Shown: piece after piece, positions 1 through 12,700 of the stretch
Layout of the letters: every line of letters begins with the position of its first letter
Numbering within the stretch: position 1 is the first letter of the stretch
Source of the DNA: Anaeroplasma bactoclasticum
Lineage (GTDB): Bacteria > Bacillota_I > Bacilli_A > Acholeplasmatales > Anaeroplasmataceae
Length of the DNA stretch: 64,000 nucleotides
NCBI GenBank assembly: GCA_023663825.1
Contig: JAMPGQ010000001.1
Location: 36,385 to 100,384 of the forward strand
Reading direction: 5' to 3'
Translations under genes and position numbers: made by a program
Notes under the pieces: generated by a model
What the model was told of the DNA's origin: nothing
Databases searched by the model: none
Seen by the model: the letters and a program-made list of their open reading frames with translations, nothing else

Positions 1-3000
1 TCTGGGTCATCTACCATTAAATCAACCTCAATTGAATGCCATGCTCCGTCATATTCACCTACATAATTGGTGATACTTACAGCAGCATCGGTAATATTTT
101 CATTTAACACAAAGTAATAGGAATATCCAATCAAGTAGTTGTCTGTAACATCAACATTATTTAAATCATAAATTCTAGGTGATTTGATTTCTGTATTTAA
201 ATTACCATCCATCCAAGCAAAATCTGATGCTTTATTATACTCTCCTGGACCACTGTAATTTAATTTAATATAATCACGAATTGTATGACTATCAACTAAA
301 TTAGAAGCACTAAAACGATAGAATTCCTTCTTATTTAAGCCCGTGTAGTATGCTAAATAATCTACATCACCTTTATATAGGCTTTGTGGATAATTGAGCT
401 CAATACGTACAGATCGAGGCTGGATAGTAAAGGTTACAGATTCAGTTTTTGTACTGATTTGATAGTTATATGCCTTATGATGGCTTAACCCATAATTTAA
501 TTTTGCTGTAGCGGTATAGGTTCCCTTATTAATATGATTTGGATCCCCATTTACGCCATTTGGAGTAACCTCTACATCAAGGACAATGTTAATAACTCCA
601 TTTGTTGCATCATGTGGTACAAGCTGTAGATAAGCCTTAGGCGCTTTTGCTGTACCATCATAGGTAAAGGTTAGATTTTGCCATGTCACATCTGTGATAT
701 AGCTAGAAATCACAAAATCATCGGAATAGGTTGCAGCCTCAAAATTTTGGCTTGCTGGAATTTCAATTTCCATACGATATTTACCTACATCAACCGGACG
801 ATGTCCATTTGTAACCAGCTTATCATTTTCTGTACCCTCGATAAGCGAATTATAATATTGAGTGAAAATAGGCTCTGGAATTAAATTGCCTGAATCATCG
901 TATTGATAATATCTATAGGTATATCGTCTTACATCTGTTCCTTCATGAGCCATATCACGGCTGGTCTTAATAATTTCAGGAACAGTTACCTCTCTACCAT
1001 CATAAACCCTTGATAGGTTAGAAACATATTCTATATAGGTTTCAGCAGGCTTGATTGTCATTGTAAGAGTTACATCATAAACTGGATAATAATTGTCTGC
1101 AAACATACGTATAGTTGCAGTGTGCTCTCCTACATCTCGGTAAAATATTGGATTTCGTGACCATTCACTTGTCTGCTCATTATACCATTCTACTGTAACT
1201 AAACGACTATTGCTTGGATTTGTTATGAAGTAAGAGAAGGCATGATCTTGATTATCATAGGTATAAACAGGATGTTCAACAAAATATTCCATTGTAATTG
1301 GAGATATTTCCATTGTTGCCTTAGAATAATCAATCAAGTAATTTGTTGATACGTCATTGCCATTTAAATCATGAACACTAAATGCATAATTGTATAGCAA
1401 TAATGAAGTATCACTACCCTTATAGGTTCCTGTAGCATAGGATCTAGTCACTAAAGTAGCATCAAAGGTTAATCCTAAGGCTCCTAAAGGAGTTAGAGTA
1501 GTATCATCACCCTTTCTAATACCTACACTATAGCCTTGATTAGGGTTAGATAAGGTATCTGTTTCTTTTACGTTATAGGTTTTTACAAAGCCATCATAAT
1601 CATAAAATACTGGGAAATCCTTATCCTCAATATAAATTCTAATCTTAGAAATTACAAAATTGCCTTGAAGTGTAGAAGCCTTATAATAAGCACTCTCAGG
1701 AATGGTAATAGAATACATATAAACCCCTGCAGGAATACAACCTGTTTCTGCAGAAATAGCAGCGGTTTGACCTGCTTGATGATAGGAAATGTTATACCAA
1801 TCCCAAGCTCCAAGTACATTTTGTTTATTTCCAGTAGCATCAACAAAGTAATCTTCAATTTCAGGATGCTCATAGGATACTAAAAAATATGGATAATATC
1901 TACCGCTTGGATATCCTGTGGTTGCATGGAAATCACCAGCAGCTTCACCATCGTATTCCTTATTTAAAGACTTACTTTGTGTAACAGTACGATTTAATTT
2001 ATTAATGATTATCGTATATGATCCTGTTGCAGGCTCAAATTTTATGCTATTTGCACCTGTATTATCTTTGGTATCAATCTTATAATATACAGTATATGTT
2101 CCAGGCTCTGTAAAGGCCATATCATTAATACTTGTTTTACAAGTATCTGAAGCATTTGTTAAGGCATCTTTATTTAATGAATAAAGCTGAGTTGTGTTTA
2201 GAGGATCTTCAAAGAATTCCTTAGAACGGAAAATAGATGCATCAGCACTTGTATAATCCTTAAATTCAATTGTACCAACATGAGGTAGACCATCATAATC
2301 TACAACATCTGGATCAGCTTTCACTGTCACTGGAATATATGGATAGTGAACTAAAAGCTTAAATGTCAAATTAATGTAATAGTTAAAGGACACATCCAGT
2401 GGAATTTCAATATAGGTTGGATCATTTGGATCAGAGCTTGGATCTACAACCTGTTGAGTTAAAACCTGACCCTTATCATTTGTTTTCACCAATTGCCAGC
2501 TAATTAAGAATTGCTTACCATTATCTGCAGTGATTGTTGATGTATTTGTAGCATCAAGTAATCCTTGTTGTTTACCATCAACTCTTAGCATTTGACTTGC
2601 ATTATAAACGCCTCTTGTAAAGATATCTGTTGAGAATTGATATCTTAATAAATCACCTGACATAATGCCTGCATTATCACCAGCATTCAAGCTAACTTGA
2701 GCACTTGACCATGCCTTACCTAGTAGTTCATCATCTAACAATTCTACATCCTGAGAAATAGTTAAATTAATTGGCTTAGCCGTGATTTCAAAGATTTGAG
2801 TAACATCAAGTGTTGTATAATTCTTTTGACCTTCCTCTAAATCCTTGCTAGATAATATTCGAACCTTATATTTACCAACATTTACTGGTGCTTCTTCTAA
2901 GACTTGTTCATAAACTGTACCATTAATGGTTACTAATTCGACATATGAAATTAATAAATCAGAAACCTCACCATTAAAGCCAGAAGAACTATCTTGGACT

Positions 3001-6000
3001 AAAACAGAAACATCTACGCTACTACCATCATAAACCTTAGACAAGCTCTTAGAAAATGTCATATAGGCTGGGAATGGTGTTATTGTAACATGGGCACTTC
3101 CTTTTTTAGCATCATAGCCTGTAGCCATAATATCAAAGGAAATATCATATTCTCCTGCTTGAGATATATTTGGGAAATTTAATCCATAAGGAACACCATT
3201 GATAACATAGTTTGTAATTGTGGCACCTTCCTTTGGATTTTTAAGAGTTAAGATACCTAACTCAGCAAAGGTATAACCAACAACACTACTTGTACCCTTA
3301 TTTTCCTTATAAGGAAGAGTTACATCCTTTGTCGTAAAATCAATCTCGTGTGGCATTACCGTCACTGAACCAATGATTTCAAAAGCAATAGACTGGGTTA
3401 TATCTACACCATTCTTATTCTTTATCATACAATTGACGATAAATCTTTCTCCACGATACGTTCCTACAGTATTATTTACTGCTTCTACTGTAGCAGGTAA
3501 GGATTCATTTCCTGGATAAGATAAGCTAATTGTATCTAACCAGCTTCTTTCCTCTGGAGTTCTAGCTACAATTTCTGAAGCATTTAAAGTATCTTCCTTG
3601 TATAATTCAGAACGCCATGCAGTCTGAGTATTATAATATATGATATTATTTGTATCTTCATTATTTGCATTAATTCCATCACCCAATTGAATTTGAAGAA
3701 CTAAGTGAAGAATTGTAAAATAATTCAAATCATTTAATAAGGTATAATTTCTATCATAGGTTCTACCTAGACTAGAGGTTGTATCAAATTGAGCTAAGGA
3801 TAGATAGGTTCCTCGATTAATAACAGTAGGAATCCAATCTAAAGAAGGATTATCCCAATAGCTTGCGATTAAATCTACACGCTGTGGATTATCATGGTCA
3901 GTTTCCTCATCTAAAATCCAAGCCTTAATAGCAAGATTTTCACCAGTGAAGGTCTGTTCCATATCCTCCCAATTGACTTCTACTTCCTTAGGTAAACATA
4001 GAAGCTCAGCATCTAAGAATGGTAGAGGGAAGTAAGGATTTCCATCTGCATCACGCGTATAATATGAATCTTGTAAAGAATGATAGTTCTTCCCCTCAGC
4101 AACAGAAATCTGCATTAGATAATGACCAGCATTCTTTTGATCTCCAAATACCTCAGTCTTGTTATCAGGGTTTTCTGGATCAATCTCAAAATAAGTAATT
4201 AACAACTCACCATCAGAAACACAAGTATAATTTGGCTCATGACGATAGCCATCATATATTTTTTCAGTATAATCTTCTACTGTAAAATCGCCCTCGCGCA
4301 AGTAAGCCTTCATAATTTCAACATAGAAATCACCATGAATTACTGGATGATAGTTTTTACCATTTACTATAGTTCCATCAGTACGTCTAATATCAATTGC
4401 ACCAAATTCAAATTGTGTCAAAAGATCATAAACTCCAGCATCTGCACTATTGGTTTGAACTGTATATAAACGCATTCTATCTGTAGTTTGGTTGATGGAA
4501 TGATTTGTACATAAACCTGTTGTAGCAGTTCTTGTGTTATCAAATGTTGCATTCGTTAAAGGAATTGAAATCTTAGTTCCATCATAAACCTTAACAAAGT
4601 TGTTGTTACTGCGGATTTCTAAGTAAATATCTCTAGGCTTAAGCTCAATTTCTACAATCGTATAGGACTCATCCCAACGCATAGAATCAGCAGCAAAATA
4701 AACAACTAAATAATACTTGCCCGCTTCTTTAATTTGCGTAAGTGCATTTAAATAAATTGGGCTCTTCGCATCAAAATTCTTATAAAGCTCCTCAATTTCA
4801 GCATAACTATACTCATCCACACTATAATATCTTCTGTGTGTTGCAACAGGAGCGGGATTAGTCCTTACATTGGTAATAGTATAATCATTTAGATGAGCTG
4901 TATCATCATAAATATTATGAGGAGTTTTCTTTGAATCTCCTTGCTTATATAATTCACCAACTTCAATATTTAATTTCGCTGGCTTAATCTTTAAAATTGC
5001 CTTGCCATAGGTTTCCTCATAGCCTTCTGCACCTATTCTATATTTAATCTCATAATCACCGACATTTACATAGCTAGGTGGAATTGTACTATAATAGCCT
5101 GATAAGGTTTCATATTCAGCATATCCATTAATTAGATATGGTGGAATAATGATTTGAATAGAATGCTGTGAACCATCATAATAATATTCATCAATCATTT
5201 CAAGCTGAGATAAATCAATATCAGGATTTTGTAAAGAAACTAATAGATAATAATCTATATCATAAAATTCCTTTACAGAAATTGGCATATCAAATTCATC
5301 TTTTACGAAGTAGCCCTGTTCATCAATTTGATATATATCGAAGGCTTTTACAAGGACACTATTGATATAAAATTCATTACTGATTGTAGAATGGAAATAA
5401 GATCCACGTACTCCTTCACTTGTCTCTAATTCAGCATATATTGCATGCATAGGAGCAAGACCAGAATATGTAACCTCTTGTAGAGTTCCGTCAATATAAA
5501 CTGTTCTTTGACCACTTAAATTACCCAACAAATACCATCTATTGTCTCCAACCTGAGCTGAGGTATCGTAATATAAGGAATCCTCATGAGTCCAAGGAGT
5601 TGCACCATTATCCTTAAGTAAATGAGACTCCTCTAAAGTGAACAAAATATTACGTTTCTTAATCTCCATTTCAATAACATTTGTCTTTAAAACATAGTTT
5701 GGATTATTTTCAACCATCGTAACTTCAAATGAATATAATCCAACCTCGATAGGCTCTTTATCACCAATAATAGAACTAATGATATGAATTACATCACTCG
5801 TTCCTGTTTGGACATACGCATTTGGAGCTTTCAAAGTACCATCATAATACTGAGGATTTGTATAATGTACCTCAAGCTGTCTTGGAACAATTTGAACAAA
5901 TCCAAATACAGTTGCTGGACCACAATTTTTCGTAGAAGCTACTCTTACTTCTACATAATATAAGCCAAGCTCCTCAGGAGGCATAATACGATTCATAGGC

Positions 6001-9000
6001 TCATCATATTTCATTTCACCACTAGAATTGAAATATGCAGAATAGAAATAATAGCTTCTAGCTCCATCAGCGACTGTATCAATAACAATCTTAGAAGTAT
6101 CTAATGGTGCTCTAGAGTATTCAAACTGCTGAGGGCTTTCCATAGATATATCCGGATTATCTAATCTCTTAATTGTCAATCTTGTAAATTCTTGAATGAC
6201 TAAGGTTTCAAAATTATCAGCCTCAATACGAACATAAACAGCATAATTATCTACGTTGATTAAACCACGCTGATAAGCCTCGCCATCAATCACTTCTACA
6301 GTAGGAAGCCAGCCAGAGCCACTACCTACAACATTTGGATTTGTAGTATAATAAAATTTAAGTTCTACTTCCTCTTCCATTTTGGAATTTTTATAAAAAT
6401 ACGTCTTAGTTGTATCATCAAAACGAATTTGATCCTTATTTGATGATAAGGTAATCATATGATATTTACCATCAAATACCGTCTCATAAGGATGGGTTTG
6501 AATATCAAGCTGCATACCTGTGATTTCAATATTACCTTGAATGAAATCATCACGATAGCCTTGAGCCATAAATTTCACTGTAACTAAATAAGAACCAAGC
6601 TCAGTAAAATATGGCTTTTCAGTAGTCCAATTTGTTCCATCTGTTGAATATAAAATATTTGTATTTAAATCTGGATTTAAAGCTTTGAAAGCATCAGAGA
6701 AGTCAGCATCAACAGAATGTGGTAATCCATCATATTCACCTTGAAAGAAATTAGCATAGAAATCATCAAGCTCAAATCTCTTTCCATCTTCTTCTGTCTC
6801 ATTAGGGTTATTAATATCATATAGCAGACGAACCGTACGACTAATTGGTCCTACTGTTTCATGATATGGTGCCTCTATACGATAAGAAACCTGATGTAAA
6901 CCATAATCTAGGAATAATGGAGCTTGAGTTGTATAGCTTGAACCATTTACACTATAATATACAACTGCACTAAACTCTGGAGATATAACCTCTATTTCGT
7001 ATAGATGGGTTCTTCCATCATATTGAACCGTCCAATACTGGTCACTACCATCTGTATCTAAGGTAGCAGGATCAGTATAAGTAATCTTTAAAAAGTTAAT
7101 TTTAATCTTAACGTGACCTATGACTGTTTTAAAATATTGAGCACGGATCATATAATAAAGCTCATATTCTCCTGGATCAGAAAAGACAGGAGCTGAATCT
7201 AACCAGCCAGCAGAATCCTCTGATAAAGAAATCGCACTAAATTTAACCTCATATTCTGCTGAAAAAGCAGGATAAAAATCGCCAGGTGCTGGATAAGTAA
7301 CATCAACCGTTCCTGTATGGAATTCACCATCATAATCTCCAGTAAATCCTTCTGCAGTATACTCAAAAATAAGTGGGTTAATATCATATTTTCCACGTAC
7401 TACGACGTTATAATTATCAGAAACATTAGAATTATCAACATCATATATGATTGACCATGCCGGTGACCAAACAAAGGTGAATGTATCTGTATTAGATACA
7501 AAATAGCTTCCTGGTTCAAAAGAGGAGGTATGAATTGTTCCAACAAACTCATCTCCAGGAAGCAATCCTATATCAGGATTGTCATCTGGTCGTGCTAAAT
7601 CTGCTGATAATGGTGTATAGCTATAAGCCTGTTGGTCAAAAGTTTTATTACCACTAATAGTGATATCTATTCTTCTTTTTGAAATCGTAAATGTATGCGT
7701 ACGATTATACTCATTAAAGTATGCACCCTCTGGAGCATAAATTTGGACACTATATGTACCCACATTTGCAGGAGCAGAGGATAAACGGTTGCCATTAACA
7801 TCAAAATATGTAAAGGTCATTGCTAGACGCTGATCTTCACCAGCCTTAAGAATTTTACCTGTACCAAGAGGATCAACTGGATCTCTATCATATACTTTAG
7901 AAAGAGAAGCAACCTCAACATTACTTTTTACAGTTTGAAGACGAATATTCTTTCTTAATGTATTATAGTGTCTACCGCTCACCTGTACTGCATAAACATA
8001 TTCGCCAATTTCTTTAAAGATTGGTCCTTCTTGATCATAGGAGGTACCATCATCCTTATAGTAAAATACTTGGTATTCTGGATTAGAATTTCTAAAGGAA
8101 TTCCAATCCTCTATTGTCAATCTATAATTCTTTCCATCAACCATATAGCGAATATATTCATATTCACGCATATTTCCATCTGTATTTTCAGTGATGGTTT
8201 GTGGATAAACGATATAATCTGGATTACGTTTATTCATATATTCATCATCTTCTACACCAACGAAATAGGTTAAATTAAAATCATTATATAAAATTTGAAT
8301 ACGAGCATTAACTACAACATCATAATACTTAGCTTCATCAGCTATACGTAAATTTGGATTGAAAATTAAGTAAGGCTGTTCTGCACTTGGATCCCAATCT
8401 AACTGGATACGATTTTGACCACTACCAATATTGGTTGTAAAATGTCCGCCTGGAAGTAAGTTCGTCCAAGTAATCAAGGAAGAACCTGCTGCTTCAAAGG
8501 TATGATTATTTAATCTAGAATCAAAAGCAGCATTATAAACATCTAATGCATCACTACTTGTTTTTAGACTTCCTAAGAAGATAGAGTTGTCACCTAATCC
8601 ATCAATACTTGCATGGCTATAACTAATATTTCCGATAGACCCAGAAAAGCCATAGCTTCTTGACCAGTAATCAGAAGTAGGTGGAATCTTATATGTTTCA
8701 TTAATTGAAATCGTAATTAATCCCTTGCATACTCTATATGCTGCTTCTACAGCTTGAAGAGTTGTCGTTGCATTTAAAACAAGCTTTGGCTTACTATAAG
8801 TTCCATCCTGTTGCTTTTCAAGCAAGTTATAATTTCTAGCTGCTGAACCAGAAACATAGCCATATATTCCATAAATTGGTGCAGTTTCTGGATCAGTATA
8901 TGGATATATACCTACTCGAGAAGAATCCTTATGACTTGTTGTTATAGGACATAGGTTTGGAGAAATTAACTCTTGAGTTGCAATATTTCTAGCAATTGCA

Positions 9001-9730
9001 TAAACCTTCATATTTCCACCAATATAAGGGTATTCAACCAGTGGTACTGTCTTTCCATTTGAATTATAGGTTCCAACCACATTTACAGGCTGATATACAC
9101 CATTTACTGGATACTCAGTTCTAATCCAAACAAGCTCTACATCCTGAGGAACAATATTGACACTAAATTCTATAGTAACATCAAAATTATCTGTAATATT
9201 TCTGCCATTCAAATATACGCGCCATGGAGATGCCCAATATAGACCATACACATTTGTATATAATCCAACATTTTCAGAACGTGTTTCCACTCTACCTGAG
9301 AAGGTAGCTCCACTAAACGCTTCTAAGCCAGATATTTCACTATTTACCCAATTAGAATAGGAATAAGGCTTACCATCATAAATCTTTTCAACAATACTAC
9401 CAGAGATAGAACGAACTACAAGCTGACTTTTTTGAATTGTATAATGAAGATTTGTTTTACCAGTCAAATATAAAGCATGTAAATAAGCTCCTGGATAATT
9501 ATCTAAATCTCCTGTCCAAGAACGATTGAATAATAAAAGCTTTTCTTCATCTACTGTTACTTCAATTGTAGCTGTACCTACATTTACATTATTGTAATAT
9601 GTATATTTAAGCATTTCATCAGGAGAAAGAGGTCTACCACCAATTGCACCACTGGCGCTATTTCCACCAATCGTACCAACGATAAGTAAATCACGGTTTA
9701 CACCCATTTCATCATTAGAGTATAATTCTC
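1..9730 (-). repeat. MBG/YDG-type beta-repeat region of the second protein (continues past the edge)
   Basis: At least 3,240 residues of tandem beta units with about 27 YDG-like starts (KIYDGKPYS near 9370, QYDGRTHL near 7010, TYDGTAKAP near 650, EYDGAWHS near 30). It is already longer than the corresponding region of the giant protein and is still open at the window edge. Inferred to be a stalk. Confidence 0.85.
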
Positions 9731-12700
9731 CTGGCATTTGGATAACAACAACATTTTGATAGATAGGTCCACTCGTATAGTGGTTATCATTTTGACTCAA
9801 GGTATATTTGAAAGTAGCAATATTCAAATAAGGTACATTGTATGTAACTCCTGTGCCATATTGCCAGTAATCCTTATAATAAGCTATACCATAAGAAACC
9901 CAATCCTGTTCACCATAGCAAACTCCATCCTCAGCACTTTCAGCAGCTGGGATCCAGCCCTTTAAGTTTCTAAGTAAGCTTTGCCAATGATTATAGGCTT
10001 CAGTAGATTGATCATCTAAAATGCCTTGTTCTCTCATCCAGCGTTCCTGTTGTTTTTCAAGATTTGCATAACTATCATCATATATTTTTTTGATTTCTGA
10101 TTTAGTATATTCAAAATAAATATCTACACGAGAGCCTGTTGCAAATGGAGACCCTGTAATTCGAGTGATAGACTTAGGTATAATTACCTTGGTAATTCCT
10201 GTTTGTGTACTAATAGATTTACGATCTGGATTTTCATCATAATCATCTATTGTTTCATCAATACCAATAACTTGAATTCCATTATGCATATTTGGAATTG
10301 TAACTATTCCATTTAATGTAGAATCAGGCTTTAAACCAGTAATATAAAACTTTCTTTCTGTTGTATCAAAGTGGTAAGTATAAATGTCATCAGCAACCTC
10401 ACCAAGAATATACACAGGATAATCACAGTTCCAATTAGTTACCCAACCCTCAGGCCAATTTGCTTCTGGTTCATATACATAGAAGAAGAAATTATTATTA
10501 CAACCATTCCAACCATATGGATCAATTACAGTCGTACTTCTTGGAATTGTCATATAATCCATTCCCACACAGCCTTGGAAGGCTCCTTCTTCTATCGTAG
10601 TTAGAGTAGAAGGTAATACATAGTGACCTAAGCTACTACAATTTCTAAACGCATATTTTCCAATGCTGATTGTTTGATCACCAATCTCTAGATGTTGTCC
10701 GCCCTCGTCCTCTAGTTTTAAATTCACACAACCACTAAATAAGCCCTCTGGGATATTTACAATTGTTCCTAAATCTAAGCCTAAGCCTGTAAAGCTTGTA
10801 CAATTTTCAAACATATATGGAGTAACTACAGGGTTGTTATCAATGATAACCTCCTCTAAATAAGAACATCCACTAAATAAACCATTACCAATAGAAGTTA
10901 AACCTACTGGCAAATCTACCTTTCTAATTTGTAAACAATTTCCAAATGCATAATCACCAACAGAACTAAATTTATCTAATACAAGCTCACCATCATTTGG
11001 ATCAGATGAATATAGATTCTTCTTTCCTACAGAAGACCCATTAAAGGAATAATTTCCAATTTCTCTTACAGTAGATGGAGTGAAATCCTCTATAGCCAAA
11101 ACCTTAGAGCAATTATAAAATGCATAATCGCCAACCTTCGTATAGGAAGCCTTTGGATAATGAACCTGAGATAAATTAGAACAATTTGCAAAAGCATAAT
11201 TGCCTAAATCATTGATTAAGGCATCATAGAAGTCAATATCTGCTATATTCTTACAATTCATAAATGCTTGGTCGAATACCTTATTAGACATATTCACTTG
11301 TTCTCTACCTGAAGCACCAATCTTAACATTAGCAAGCTTTTCAGGAATATAATAGGTTCTTCCCTGCTGTAAGGCTGGATAAGCATCTGCATATTGAGAT
11401 GAACCAAAAATCCAACCAAAGGTATGGTTATACCCACTAACACCATTAGGATTCAAATTGCAGCCAATATAAGGAACCTGTACCTCCTGCAAGCCTGAAC
11501 AACCATAAAAAGAATATTCATCAATCAAATTTGGAATATTCGTAATAGAAATACTTTCTAAGGATTTCATATTTCTAAATGCATAGGTGTCGATTTCAGT
11601 TTCGTCTGTAACAGTTAATCTAGTAAGTTTATTTGGAATATAACGAATATAACCACTCCAATTTCCTACAGCAATTGTGGAATAGGTATTTGGATGATTT
11701 GTAGGAGAAAACAACCAAGAAACAGAGTTTCTAATTGCCTTATCTCCCCACCACCACCAGCGTCTATAGAATTCTCCACGCTCATAACCATTAAACGGAA
11801 TTGTTAAGGTTTCTAAGCTTTCATTATTATAAAATAGAGCACTTTCCATAACCTGGGTATTATTCCCAATGGTTACATTTTTAATTCTACTACAATTATC
11901 AAAGGAACCTGTTTTCATTGTAGCTTGGTTTGTAATAGCAATATTTTCTAAGCTAATAGGAATACGTGAATCTCCTTTGGTAACAGCACTATTTTCAAAT
12001 TCAGCTCCCTTAAATAAATCTCCTAAATGATTTCCAATAGAAGAAATGGATAAGCTTTTTAAATTAGAACATCCATTTAAAGCACCTACTGCTATATTGT
12101 TGCCAACCCGTTCATTTACAGTTAAATTGATTAAGGATTGTAAATTTTGTAAAGCACCAGGCTCAACAACTGTTTCATCCCAAATATAAATATTTTCTAA
12201 CGTTTTAGGAATAGCAAAGGATATACCTTCTATTCCATCATAGCTTTGGTATGCAGAATAAAATCTCTCTGTTCCACCTGTTGTACCAAAAATCCAACCA
12301 AATAAACCATGATAATCTGTAGACCCACCTAAATTGTCCATCGCACAATCATGACCAGACTCGATATCTCCACAATTTCCACGATGGGCACCGATAAATG
12401 GTAAGGTCATCGTATTGATATTATAACAGCCAGCAAAAGCTCCATACCCGATTGTTTTTACATCATCTGGAATGTCGATTGTAACTAAATGCTGACAATC
12501 TCTAAATGCATTAGCACCAATATATTGTAACGCTCTTGGCATTTCAAAATCATAATCTGCCTGGGTTACAGGCCCTGTAATTTCAATTTTAGTCTCACCG
12601 GAATCAGCATCAGTAGTTAAATCAATTTTAATACCATCACTTGAATTACCACTATAAAACTGCATTTTTTCTAGACTTGTACAGCCATTAAATGCTGCAT

